Source of the DNA: an uncultured Blautia sp.
GTDB lineage: Bacteria; Bacillota; Clostridia; Lachnospirales; Lachnospiraceae
Direction of reading: 5' to 3'
Assembly (NCBI RefSeq): GCF_934424005.1
Contig: NZ_CAKRXI010000004.1
Location: 1-64,000, forward strand
DNA length: 64,000 nucleotides
Part shown: positions 7,539 to 15,975 of the stretch, piece by piece
Layout: each line of letters begins with the position of its first letter
Numbering within the stretch: position 1 is the first letter of the stretch
The notes under the pieces: model-generated
What the model saw: only the letters and a program-made list of their open reading frames with translations
Databases searched by the model: none
What the model was told of the DNA's origin: nothing
Made by a program: the position numbers and the translations under genes

Positions 7539-7567
7539 TGTCGAAAAAAGTAGAACTGTGATATAAT
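7539..7567 (+). promoter_or_regulatory. Candidate Spo0A-type promoter of the surface protein
   Basis: TGTCGAA (7539-7545) sits exactly where a -35 would be, 17 bp before TATAAT (7562-7567) in the context TGTGATATAAT. A Spo0A box replacing the -35 is the arrangement of class II Spo0A-activated promoters in Bacillus. About 220 nt of AT-rich leader follow, with a hairpin at 7735-7764. Binding is not shown. Confidence 0.5.
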
Positions 7568-7734
7568 GCTTGTGTCGTAAAATAAAATATTGTGTTACAA
7601 ATTAGTTACGAAAAGATAAAAGTTTCATATACGACAAAATAGATATTTTTATATTACAGTACTTAAATTCGAATTATATATGATATAGAAACAAGTTACA
7701 TTTTTTGTTTAAAGATTACGTAAATAATATGGAA

Positions 7735-7764
7735 CTGCCGGCATATAATGGCTTTGCCTGGCAG
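7735..7764 (+). other. Leader hairpin before the surface protein gene
   Basis: CTGCCGGCA and TGCCTGGCAG pair with one bulged T around an 11-nt loop, 30 nt before the start codon. There is no U tract. It may stabilise the mRNA. The loop side contains TATAAT (7744-7749), so it might instead be DNA-level promoter sequence. Confidence 0.4.
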
Positions 7765-7793
7765 TAATGAATATAGATTGAGGTGTGAGGATT

Positions 7794-9416
7794 ATGATGA
7801 AAAAGAGGAAGAACGTGCAGTTTATCGCTGCTGCAGCACTTACCGCAGCACTTGTAACAAGTCAGCTTTCATTTGCAACAGTAATGGGAGACGATACAGC
7901 GACCGTACAGGTCAGCAGTCTGATCCCGAATAATGTTACGATTGATCAGCCGGTTCCTCTTTCAGATATTTCACTTCCGAAGAGCGATTATGGAACACTT
8001 TCCTGGGCAGATGGGTCTTGTGTACCGTCAGCGAGAGTGCAGACTTATGATGTTGTATTTCGCCCGTATAATGCTGCTGATCTGGCGAAGATTTCCGGCT
8101 GGGATGGGCAGTCAGATGCAATTTACAGCAGTGTGACAGTTGTTGTAAGCAGTATCAGTAAGGATTCAGATTATGAGGGGGCTCAGACAGAGCAGGAAGC
8201 TGCAGATACTGAGAATACGGCACAAAACACAGAAGAAAACACAGAGGCCAGCACGACAGATAATACTGAAGAAAATACGGAAACTACTGTTCCGGAAGTA
8301 ACTCCGGAAGTAACGGAAAACCCGGAAAATACAGAGAACACAGCAGACTCTGAGTCCACAGAGGACAAGAGTAACGCAGATACAGACAGCACAGAAGTGA
8401 CGGAAGCACCGGATAATGATAATACAGACAATATTATTACTGAGAATACGGAAGCACCGGCTGTAACAGTAATTCCGTCAGAAGATAAAGATACACCAGA
8501 GGCCGTTGAGACACCGGAGCCTACAGATATCGCAGAAGTTACTGAAACACCGTCAGTGACAGATACACCGGAACCTACAGCGACTCCAGAGGCTGATAAA
8601 GACAATATTTTCGATGGAACAGAGAAAGATATCACAGCAGATGACCGTGCTCAGTCGGTTGAGGAGACCACAGAGCCTTCTGATGAAGAAAAAGCGCAGA
8701 TAGCAGAGAAAAATCACACATGCAATGGCATTTCTGTATCAGGAATCAATCTTCCATGGTACGTACAGTTCAGGGTTGCAAGTGGTGAGAATTATGAATT
8801 TACCAATGAAGCAGAAGCAAATGTATTCAAATCTTATGATTTTGAATTATGGGATCTGAAAAACAATACAGAATATGAGATCCCAGATGGTGAATATCTG
8901 AGTGTGACAGTTCCTGTTAAGGCCGGATATGATTATACAATTGAGCATCTTCTGGACAGTGGTGCTATGGAAACAATCGTGCCAAGTGTTGAGGGCAGTA
9001 CAATGGTATTCAGTACACACTCTTTCAGCCCGTTTGGAATTGCAGGAAGCAAGGCGCTTGTAGGAGAAGAAATTGAAGATGGAAGCTATTCTTCCGGTAC
9101 AACTTCTACCGCGACAACGACTCCGCAGGCGACAGCAGCAGCTTCCACAAATACTGGCAGTACATCTGGCGGTACCGCAAATAATGCAAGTAATACAGTA
9201 TCCGGTTCAGCGAATAATACATCTGTTCAGGCATCCACATCTGAAAATCAGAACAGTACTTCTGACTCTGCTGACCAGAGTGAAGCAGACAGTAAGGGGA
9301 ATTCTGTAGGAGCAGTTGAGACTGGAGATAATACTCCGATCCTTCCGTTTGTGATCATTGGCATCGCAGCTGCGGTAATTGTAGCAGTACTCGTTTATCT
9401 TAAGAAGAAAAAATAA
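7794..9416 (+). CDS. Secreted cell-surface protein, Thr/Glu/Pro-rich, wall-anchored type
   Basis: A 540-residue surface protein starting MMKKRKNVQF, with GAGG before the twin ATGs (7794/7797). Layout: signal peptide (about 1-31), a compact domain (about 35-120), then a low-complexity Thr/Glu/Asn/Pro stretch of about 170 residues with TPEPTATPEAD-like repeats. A second domain (about 300-415) contains VPVKAGYDYTIEHL and FSTHSFSPFGI, followed by a Ser/Thr/Asn linker. The tail is AVETGDNTPILPF, a hydrophobic helix and LKKKK. The tail has sorting-signal architecture, with VETG where LPxTG would be. The adhesin at 15976 ends in nearly the same motif. Function unknown; adhesion or matrix is likely. 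Confidence 0.85.
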   Translation: MMKKRKNVQFIAAAALTAALVTSQLSFATVMGDDTATVQVSSLIPNNVTIDQPVPLSDISLPKSDYGTLSWADGSCVPSARVQTYDVVFRPYNAADLAKISGWDGQSDAIYSSVTVVVSSISKDSDYEGAQTEQEAADTENTAQNTEENTEASTTDNTEENTETTVPEVTPEVTENPENTENTADSESTEDKSNADTDSTEVTEAPDNDNTDNIITENTEAPAVTVIPSEDKDTPEAVETPEPTDIAEVTETPSVTDTPEPTATPEADKDNIFDGTEKDITADDRAQSVEETTEPSDEEKAQIAEKNHTCNGISVSGINLPWYVQFRVASGENYEFTNEAEANVFKSYDFELWDLKNNTEYEIPDGEYLSVTVPVKAGYDYTIEHLLDSGAMETIVPSVEGSTMVFSTHSFSPFGIAGSKALVGEEIEDGSYSSGTTSTATTTPQATAAASTNTGSTSGGTANNASNTVSGSANNTSVQASTSENQNSTSDSADQSEADSKGNSVGAVETGDNTPILPFVIIGIAAAVIVAVLVYLKKKK

Positions 9417-9449
9417 TATTTTGCATAGCATTTTGCACATATGAAGCAA

Positions 9450-9486
9450 AGCTCTTCCATATATTTCAATATGGGAGGGCTTTTTT
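9450..9486 (+). terminator. Terminator whose stem contains the next gene's ribosome site
   Basis: AGCTCTTCCATAT (9450-9462) pairs with ATATGGGAGGGCT (9469-9481) over 13 positions including two G-U pairs, followed by six T. The ATG of the next gene begins at 9487, immediately after the U tract, and its only SD candidate (GGGAGGG) lies in the 3' arm. Confidence 0.85.
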
Positions 9487-9837
9487 ATGAAGGTAAAGGC
9501 AATTTTGAGATCATTGTTTCTGGCATATCTTCTGTCGGGTGTCTGCCTGCTCCTGCTGGCATTACTGGTATTCAAACTTGACATAGGGAAAGGGCCGGTT
9601 ACGGTAGGAATTTTAGTGATTTATGTGCTGTCCTGCCTGGCAGGAGGATTTTTGGCAGGAAAGATACTTCGTCAGGATAAATATCGGTGGGGATTTCTGG
9701 TAGGCTTATGTTATTTTGTGTTACTTGCAGCTGTTTCTTTTGCAGTACAGAGAAAGTGGGATATGAGCTTCCAACATCTGGTGACTACATTTTTTATGTG
9801 TCTTGGAGGAGGAACCCTTGGAGGGATGCTTTCCTGA
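9487..9837 (+). CDS. TIGR04086-type small membrane protein
   Basis: A 116-residue integral membrane protein with four predicted helices (about 8-30, 38-58, 66-86, 95-115) and glycine-rich helix ends (CLAGGFLAGKIL, CLGGGTLGGMLS). This matches, as I recall, the TIGR04086/YrzE-like family usually found near SCIFF in Clostridia, and SCIFF is the next gene. The function is unknown. Translation seems limited by the terminator hairpin covering its ribosome site, so it should be made mostly when read-through or unfolding occurs. Confidence 0.82.
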   Translation: MKVKAILRSLFLAYLLSGVCLLLLALLVFKLDIGKGPVTVGILVIYVLSCLAGGFLAGKILRQDKYRWGFLVGLCYFVLLAAVSFAVQRKWDMSFQHLVTTFFMCLGGGTLGGMLS

Positions 9838-9848
9838 TAAAAAAATGC

Positions 9849-9877
9849 TTTTAATTAGGCTGATTTTATGCTATACT
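9849..9877 (+). promoter_or_regulatory. Promoter of the SCIFF gene
   Basis: TGcTATACT (9869-9877) is an extended -10, with a weak TTTTAA at 17-bp spacing. The transcript would start near 9884, leaving a 29-nt leader with AAGGAGGG before the SCIFF ATG. This argues against translation from the in-frame ATG at 9868. Confidence 0.65.
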
Positions 9878-9912
9878 ATGCCCAGATAATTATACATAAG
9901 GAGGGATATATA

Positions 9913-10053
9913 ATGGAACATATCAAAACATTAAATACAAAGAACCTGCAGAACACAGTGAAAAAAGGTGGATGCGGTGAATGTCAGACATCTTGCCAGT
10001 CAGCATGCAAAACTTCCTGTACTGTAGGAAATCAGAGCTGCGAGAACAAATAA
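9913..10053 (+). CDS. scfA: SCIFF peptide (six cysteines in forty-five)
   Basis: A 46-residue ribosomal peptide, precursor of a thioether-bridged (ranthipeptide-type) product. It has the standard leader MEHIKTLNTKNLQ and six Cys in the last 25 residues: GGCGEC, then QTSCQSACKTSC and QSC. AAGGAGGG lies 8 nt upstream. The family is nearly universal in Clostridia and always accompanied by the radical SAM maturase, which follows here. The product has been linked to cell-density signalling in some clostridia. The length and Cys pattern are exactly as expected. Confidence 0.97.
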   Translation: MEHIKTLNTKNLQNTVKKGGCGECQTSCQSACKTSCTVGNQSCENK

Positions 10054-10073
10054 GCAGGTTCAGAACATTCAGT

Positions 10074-10099
10074 AAGCAGCGGAGTGAAATCCGCTGCTT
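10074..10099 (+). terminator. Hairpin between scfA and its maturase
   Basis: A perfect 10-bp stem AAGCAGCGGA / TCCGCTGCTT with loop GTGAAA is followed by the weak tract ATTCTT. It probably stops most transcripts after scfA, or protects their 3' end, so the peptide is made in excess over the enzyme. Confidence 0.75.
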
Positions 10100-10141
10100 A
10101 TTCTTATGAACAAAAAGTTACAGGAAAGGATTTTCAGAAAG

Positions 10142-11506
10142 ATGAGTCTGATTCATAGATATCAGAGCAATGGCTATAACATTGTTCTGGATATTAACAG
10201 TGGATGTATTCATCTGGTAGACCTTGTAACATACGAAGTTCTTCCTTTTATGGAAGAGGGACTTTCAGAGCAGGAGATTGTTGACAAATTAAAAGATCAG
10301 TATCCTGAGGCTGATATCCGTACTTCTGTTTCCGAGTGTGAGAAACTGAAAGAACAGGGTATGCTGTTTACCAGAGATATATACGAAAACATTATTGATG
10401 AATTTACAGAGAATCGACAGACAGTAGTAAAGGCTTTGTGCCTGCACATTGCCCATGATTGTAATCTGGCCTGTCGATACTGTTTTGCCGAAGAGGGAGA
10501 ATATCATGGAAGAAGAGCACTGATGTCTTTTGAAGTGGGTAAGAAAGCTCTTGATTTCCTGATCGCCAATTCCGGATCCAGAAAGAACCTGGAAGTGGAT
10601 TTCTTCGGAGGAGAACCTCTGATGAACTGGCAGGTTGTCAAAGACCTGGTAGCATACGGAAGAGAGCAGGAGAAACTTCATAATAAAAAATTCCGTTTTA
10701 CACTTACAACGAACGGTGTTCTTCTCAATGATGAAGTTATGGAGTTCTGTAATAAAGAAATGGGAAATGTTGTTCTCAGTGTGGATGGACGTAAAGAAGT
10801 TCATGATTATATGAGACCTTTCCGCAAAGGAGCTGGAAGTTATGATCTGATCATTCCGAAATTCCAGAAATTTGCGGAATCCAGAAATCAGGACAAGTAT
10901 TATGTGCGTGGTACATTTACACATCATAATCTCGATTTTTCAAAAGATGTGCTGCATCTTGCAGATCTCGGATTCAAACAGATCTCAGTTGAACCGGTAG
11001 TTGCAGCTGATACAGAGGAATATGCGATCAGAGAAGAGGATATTCCACAGATCAAAGAAGAATATGACAAACTGGCAAAAGAAATGATCGCCAGAGAAAA
11101 AGCAGGAGAAGGATTTAACTTCTTCCACTTTATGATTGATCTGACTGGTGGACCTTGTGTTTACAAACGTCTTTCAGGATGTGGTTCAGGAACCGAGTAT
11201 CTTGCAGTAACTCCTTGGGGTGATTTTTATCCATGTCATCAGTTTGTGGGTGAAGAACAGTTCCTTATGGGAAATGTGGATGAAGGAATCACACATCCGG
11301 AGATCCGTGATAAGTTTGGTAAATGCAATGTTTATACAAAAGAAGCATGCAAGGACTGCTTCGCAAGATTTTACTGCAGTGGTGGCTGTGCTGCCAATGC
11401 TTATCATTTCCAGAAAGATATAAATGGCAATTATGGTATCGGATGCGAACTTCAGCGTAAGAGAGTGGAGTGCGCAATCATGATAAAGGCCGCATTAGCG
11501 GAATAA
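10142..11506 (+). CDS. scfB: SCIFF maturase, radical SAM / SPASM enzyme
   Basis: A 454-residue radical SAM enzyme that forms Cys sulfur-to-alpha-carbon thioether links in SCIFF. The N-terminal RRE-like, precursor-binding part (HRYQSNGYNIVLDINSGCIH) is followed by the cluster motif CNLACRYC near residue 112. The SPASM domain supplies Cys from GGPCVYKRLSGCGSG, FYPCHQF, CKDCFARFYCSGGC and GIGC. I prefer ATG 10142 (MSLIHRYQ), where homologues begin; ATG 10106 is in frame but has no ribosome site and lies at the base of the hairpin. secDF follows after 24 nt, the usual Clostridia order. Confidence 0.95.
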   Translation: MSLIHRYQSNGYNIVLDINSGCIHLVDLVTYEVLPFMEEGLSEQEIVDKLKDQYPEADIRTSVSECEKLKEQGMLFTRDIYENIIDEFTENRQTVVKALCLHIAHDCNLACRYCFAEEGEYHGRRALMSFEVGKKALDFLIANSGSRKNLEVDFFGGEPLMNWQVVKDLVAYGREQEKLHNKKFRFTLTTNGVLLNDEVMEFCNKEMGNVVLSVDGRKEVHDYMRPFRKGAGSYDLIIPKFQKFAESRNQDKYYVRGTFTHHNLDFSKDVLHLADLGFKQISVEPVVAADTEEYAIREEDIPQIKEEYDKLAKEMIAREKAGEGFNFFHFMIDLTGGPCVYKRLSGCGSGTEYLAVTPWGDFYPCHQFVGEEQFLMGNVDEGITHPEIRDKFGKCNVYTKEACKDCFARFYCSGGCAANAYHFQKDINGNYGIGCELQRKRVECAIMIKAALAE

Positions 11507-11530
11507 AATAATCCAAGAAGGGAAAGAACA

Positions 11531-13939
11531 ATGAAGAAAAACAGAGGAATTGTTGTGCTGCTTCTGACCGCCATTATCACAGTCTTTCTGTGCTACACGG
11601 CCGGGATTGGCCTCGGACCAACAGGAACCGGTTCTGCAAAAAACATTAAGACCGGCCTGGACCTGTCTGGTGGTGTAAGTATCACTTATCAGGCAAAAGA
11701 CAGCAACCCAAGTGCAGAGGATATGTCTGATACTGTTTACAAACTCCAGAAGCGTGTGGAACAGTACAGTACAGAAGCTCAGGTGTACAAAGAGGGTAGC
11801 GACCGTATTACTGTAGAAATTCCTGGAGTTACAGATGCTGATGCAATTCTTAATGATCTTGGTAAACCAGGTTCTTTGTGCTTTATTACAGCCGCAGATG
11901 ATGATGGTAATGCAAACTTTACCAGTACTGGCAGTGGATACGTACTTTCAAGAAGTCTGGATGAGATCCGTGAAGCTGGATCTGTAGTGCTGGAAGGTAC
12001 AGATGTAAAAGATGCACAGGGCGGAGCGTTCCAGTCTGATAAGAACAGCTCCAGAGAATATGCAGTCAGCCTGACTCTTACAGATGAAGGTAAGACAAAA
12101 TTTGCAGATGCTACAGAAGCAAATGTTGGAAAACAGATTGCGATTGTTTATGACAATCAGATTTTAAGTGCACCGAAGGTAAATGAAGCAATTACAGGTG
12201 GACAGGCACAGATTACTGGTATGTCCAGTGTGGAAGAAGCTCAGAATCTTGCTTCATATATCCGTATTGGTTCACTGAGTGTTGAACTGGAAGAACTTCG
12301 TTCCAGTGTTGTTGCAGCACAGCTCGGAGAGGAAGCAATTTCTACCAGTGTTATGGCCGGTCTGATCGGTCTTGTGATCGTAATTATCTTTATGATCATC
12401 ATGTATCGTCTTCCGGGTGTTGTTGCAGGTGTTGCTCTGATTCTTTATACAGCACTTGTTCTGATCACACTGAATGCATTTGATATTACACTGACCCTTC
12501 CGGGTATCGCCGGTATCATTCTTGGTATTGGTATGGCAGTGGATGCGAACGTTATCATTTACGCACGTATTCAGGAAGAAATCGCAGATGGAAACTCTGT
12601 AAGAGCTTCTATCAAATCAGGTTTCTCCAAAGCATTCAGTGCAATCTTCGATGGAAATATCACAACCCTGATCGCAGCTCTCGTGCTGATGTGGCTTGGT
12701 TCAGGTACTGTTAAGGGCTTTGCTTATACACTGGCTCTTGGTATCGTAGTTTCCATGTTTACAGCGCTGGTTGTATCACGTTTTGTTATGAATGCTCTTT
12801 ATGCTGTTGGTTTTCATGATGAGAAGTTCTATGGACGAGCAAAACAGCGTAAAATCTTCAATATTGTTGGAAAACGTAAAGTATTTTTCATTATTTCCAT
12901 TATTCTGATCTTGAGCGGACCGGTATCTATGGCAATTCATCATCAGACAAGTGGAACCGCATTAAATTATGCACTTGATTTCTCCGGTGGTACAGCAACA
13001 ACTGTAACATTCAATGAAGATATGGATATCAAACAGATTGATTCTGAAGTAACTCCAGTTGTTGAAGAAGTTACAGGAGATAAGAATGTACAGCCTACAA
13101 AGGTATCCGGAACAAATCAGGTAGTTATCAAAACTCGTACATTGTCTCAGGCAGAACGTGAAAAACTGGATAAAGCACTTGTAGAGAAATTTAATGTAGA
13201 TGATTCTCTGATCACAACAGAGAGTATTTCTGCTACAGTAAGTTCTGAAATGAGAAGAGATGCAGTAGTAGCTGTTCTTGTAGCAACACTTTGTATGCTC
13301 GCTTATATCTGGTTCCGTTTCAAAGATATTCGTTTTGCAAGCAGTGCGGTACTTGCCCTGCTGCATGATGTATTTGTAGTACTGGCATTCTATGGAATTT
13401 CCAGAATTTCCGTAGGTAATACCTTCATTGCCTGCATGCTTACAATCGTAGGTTACTCTATTAACGCAACGATCGTTATCTTCGACCGTATCCGCGAGAA
13501 TATGAAGGGCAGCAGAGCAAATCTTGAAGAGATCGTTAACGAAAGTATCACACAGACACTTACAAGAAGTATGTACACTTCGTTTACTACCTTCGTAATG
13601 GTAGCTGTTCTGTACATCATGGGTGTTTCTTCTATCCGTGAGTTTGCAGCTCCTCTGATGGTAGGTGTTATCTGTGGAGCTTACTCTTCTGTATGCATTA
13701 CAGGTGCTCTGTGGCTGGTAATGAAACGTTATTATAAGAAACCTGTTGCACAGGCTGTGGCAGCAAAGAATACTGCAGCTCCTGCAAAACAGAATAATAA
13801 CAACCAGAATACAAAATCCGGAAAGAAAAATGCGGATCAGCCGAAAAAGAAAAACCGCAAGAGAGTAGCAGAACGACTGGCGGCACAGGAAGCAGCGGCA
13901 AAAGAAAATGCTTCAAATGATGAAAATAAGGATGCATAA
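11531..13939 (+). CDS. secDF: Fused protein-export subunit SecDF
   Basis: An 802-residue membrane protein that uses the proton gradient to help SecYEG pull secreted proteins outward. SecD half: one N-terminal helix, DLSGGVSITYQ (about residue 45), a large external domain, then five helices to about residue 425 with GIAGIILGIGMAVDANVIIY. SecF half: from about 447, with LDFSGGTATTVTF and the second helix bundle containing IVGYSINATIVIFDRIRENM. The tail (about 745-802) is Lys/Ala/Asn-rich and presumably cytoplasmic. A GAAGGGAAAG site precedes the ATG. Many Firmicutes fuse the two subunits; nothing is missing here. Confidence 0.96.
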   Translation: MKKNRGIVVLLLTAIITVFLCYTAGIGLGPTGTGSAKNIKTGLDLSGGVSITYQAKDSNPSAEDMSDTVYKLQKRVEQYSTEAQVYKEGSDRITVEIPGVTDADAILNDLGKPGSLCFITAADDDGNANFTSTGSGYVLSRSLDEIREAGSVVLEGTDVKDAQGGAFQSDKNSSREYAVSLTLTDEGKTKFADATEANVGKQIAIVYDNQILSAPKVNEAITGGQAQITGMSSVEEAQNLASYIRIGSLSVELEELRSSVVAAQLGEEAISTSVMAGLIGLVIVIIFMIIMYRLPGVVAGVALILYTALVLITLNAFDITLTLPGIAGIILGIGMAVDANVIIYARIQEEIADGNSVRASIKSGFSKAFSAIFDGNITTLIAALVLMWLGSGTVKGFAYTLALGIVVSMFTALVVSRFVMNALYAVGFHDEKFYGRAKQRKIFNIVGKRKVFFIISIILILSGPVSMAIHHQTSGTALNYALDFSGGTATTVTFNEDMDIKQIDSEVTPVVEEVTGDKNVQPTKVSGTNQVVIKTRTLSQAEREKLDKALVEKFNVDDSLITTESISATVSSEMRRDAVVAVLVATLCMLAYIWFRFKDIRFASSAVLALLHDVFVVLAFYGISRISVGNTFIACMLTIVGYSINATIVIFDRIRENMKGSRANLEEIVNESITQTLTRSMYTSFTTFVMVAVLYIMGVSSIREFAAPLMVGVICGAYSSVCITGALWLVMKRYYKKPVAQAVAAKNTAAPAKQNNNNQNTKSGKKNADQPKKKNRKRVAERLAAQEAAAKENASNDENKDA

Positions 13940-14001
13940 TCCGAAACATAAAAAGTAACAATTAAGTTGCTGTGAACGGAGTGAACAGTAACACATCTCA
14001 G

Positions 14002-14038
14002 ATCCCGGGACAGACTGCTGCCCCGGGATTTGTGTTTT
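14002..14038 (+). terminator. Terminator after secDF
   Basis: The GC-rich stem ATCCCGGG (14002-14009) / CCCGGGAT (14022-14029) with a 12-nt loop is followed by TTGTGTTTT. It ends the SCIFF-SecDF transcript before recJ. Confidence 0.8.
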
Positions 14039-14073
14039 AATAATGGATAGGTTGATAAACAGAGAGGATCATT

Positions 14074-15786
14074 ATGGAAAAGTGGATGGTATATAATAAG
14101 AAAGCAGATTTTCAAAAAATAGGCAGTGAATTTGGAATTGATCCTGTGATAGTGAGATTGATACGAAACCGTGATATACAGGGTATGGAAGAAATTCGTT
14201 CTTATTTATATGGAACACTTGCAGAAATCCCATCCCCATGGAAAATGAAGGATATGGAATGTGCAGTGCAGATCCTTCAGAAAAAAATTACGCAGAAAAA
14301 AAAGATCCGAATCATCGGAGATTATGATATAGATGGCGTGACAGCTACCTGCATTTTGTTGAAAGGTTTGAAACGCCTCGGGGCAAATGTGGATACTTAC
14401 ATTCCGGACAGAGTAAAAGATGGGTATGGAATGCATGAACAGCTGATCGACAAGGCACTGGAGGACGGAGTAGATACAATACTGACCTGTGATAATGGAA
14501 TTGCAGCTGCTGCTGAGATTGCATATGCAAAAAGAGAAGGACTTACAGTTATTGTTACGGATCATCATGATATTCCGTTTCAGGATACAGAGAATGGGAG
14601 AGTCTGGATTATTCCGAAAGCAGATGCGGTAGTGAATCCAAAACAGAATGACTGTTCATATCCGAATAAAAATATCTGTGGTGCAGTGGTTGCGTGGAAA
14701 CTGATCTGGGCGTTATATGAAAGATTGGGGATTGACAGTGATGAGATATGGGATTTTCTTGAATTGGCAGCAATTGCAACAGTAGGAGATGTAATGGATC
14801 TTCAGGGAGAAAACAGAATCATCGTGAAAGAAGGCCTGAAGAAACTTCCTTCTACATCGTATGAAGGCTTGAAAGCACTGATACGAGTAAATAATCTCGA
14901 AGGAGCTGAGATAACTGCCTATCATGTAGGATTCGTGATCGGACCGTGTATCAATGCAAGTGGACGGCTTGATACAGCGGCAAGATCTCTGGAACTGCTT
15001 CTTGCTGACAATCTGGAAGATGCTATGAAACTGGCGGATGATCTGTATGCCCTGAATCAGAGCAGAAAGGCCATGACAGAGCAAGGAAAAGAACAGGCGA
15101 TCCAGAGTATTGCGGAAAATAATCTCGGCGCAGATCGTGTATTAGTGGTGTATCTTCCGGACTGTCATGAGAGCCTTGCAGGTATTATTGCAGGGCGGAT
15201 TCGTGAAGCATATAATAAGCCGGTGTTCGTACTGACGAAAGGAGCTGACGGAGTAAAGGGAAGCGGGCGGTCGATCGAGGCATATTCTATGTATGAGGAA
15301 CTGGTGAAATGCAGTGATCTGCTCACGCAGTTTGGCGGTCATCCGATGGCAGCCGGACTTTCAATGGAGGAAAAAAATGTAGAACTTTTCCGCAGACGTC
15401 TGAATGATAACTGTACCCTTACAGAACAGGATCTGATTCCCAAAATTATGATCGATGTGCCAATGCCGATTTCCTATCTTTCCAAAAAACTGACAGAACA
15501 GTTGAAGGTGTTGGAACCATTTGGTAAAGGGAACTCGAAACCTTTGTTTGCACAGAAAAATCTTCGGGCAGTGGGGATTCGTGTTTTGGGCAGAAACAGG
15601 AATGTAGCAAAGATGCTTCTCACAGATGAAAATGGAATAAAGATGGATGCAGTATATTTTGGAGAAGCACAGGAATTCGTGGATTTTGTACAGGCGCATG
15701 ATACCATATCCGTTACATATTATCCTGAAATTAATGTTTTTCAGGGAAGAGAAAACCTGCAGGTGGTCATAAAGAATTATTGTTGA
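14074..15786 (+). CDS. recJ: Single-strand DNA exonuclease RecJ
   Basis: A 570-residue 5'-3' single-strand exonuclease for recombination and mismatch repair. The DHH domain carries IIGDYDIDGVTATCILL (about residue 80), LTCDNGIAAAAEI and VIVTDHHDIPF. The DHHA1 domain has VKGSGRSIEAYSMYE and FGGHPMAAGLSM (about residue 425), followed by the OB-fold part. Metal-binding Asp and His residues are all present. GAGAGGATC gives the ribosome site. In Clostridia recJ is normally followed by apt and rel; here almost 14 kb of surface genes intervene. Confidence 0.96.
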   Translation: MEKWMVYNKKADFQKIGSEFGIDPVIVRLIRNRDIQGMEEIRSYLYGTLAEIPSPWKMKDMECAVQILQKKITQKKKIRIIGDYDIDGVTATCILLKGLKRLGANVDTYIPDRVKDGYGMHEQLIDKALEDGVDTILTCDNGIAAAAEIAYAKREGLTVIVTDHHDIPFQDTENGRVWIIPKADAVVNPKQNDCSYPNKNICGAVVAWKLIWALYERLGIDSDEIWDFLELAAIATVGDVMDLQGENRIIVKEGLKKLPSTSYEGLKALIRVNNLEGAEITAYHVGFVIGPCINASGRLDTAARSLELLLADNLEDAMKLADDLYALNQSRKAMTEQGKEQAIQSIAENNLGADRVLVVYLPDCHESLAGIIAGRIREAYNKPVFVLTKGADGVKGSGRSIEAYSMYEELVKCSDLLTQFGGHPMAAGLSMEEKNVELFRRRLNDNCTLTEQDLIPKIMIDVPMPISYLSKKLTEQLKVLEPFGKGNSKPLFAQKNLRAVGIRVLGRNRNVAKMLLTDENGIKMDAVYFGEAQEFVDFVQAHDTISVTYYPEINVFQGRENLQVVIKNYC

Positions 15787-15882
15787 TTTCACCACTGAAA
15801 TAAGGGAAAAGTATGGAGTTTCGTAAAGTTTTCGTAAATACATTGTATGATAATGTAAATTGCATATAAAATTGCACATAAT

Positions 15883-15927
15883 TTCGACAAATATGATATT
15901 TCAGCATAAAATTAATAATGTTATAAT
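15883..15927 (+). promoter_or_regulatory. Candidate promoter of the giant adhesin
   Basis: TTCGACA (15883-15889) is a Spo0A box on the reverse strand, centred about 48 bp before the probable start site. TATAAT at 15922-15927 has TTTCAG at 17-bp spacing as a weak -35. A leader of about 40 nt follows, ending in GAAGGGAG before the ATG. Regulation by Spo0A is inferred only from the 7-mer. Confidence 0.5.
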
Positions 15928-15975
15928 ATCATGAGGGCTATTATATCCAAATATAATGCATGAAGGGAGTCAATT

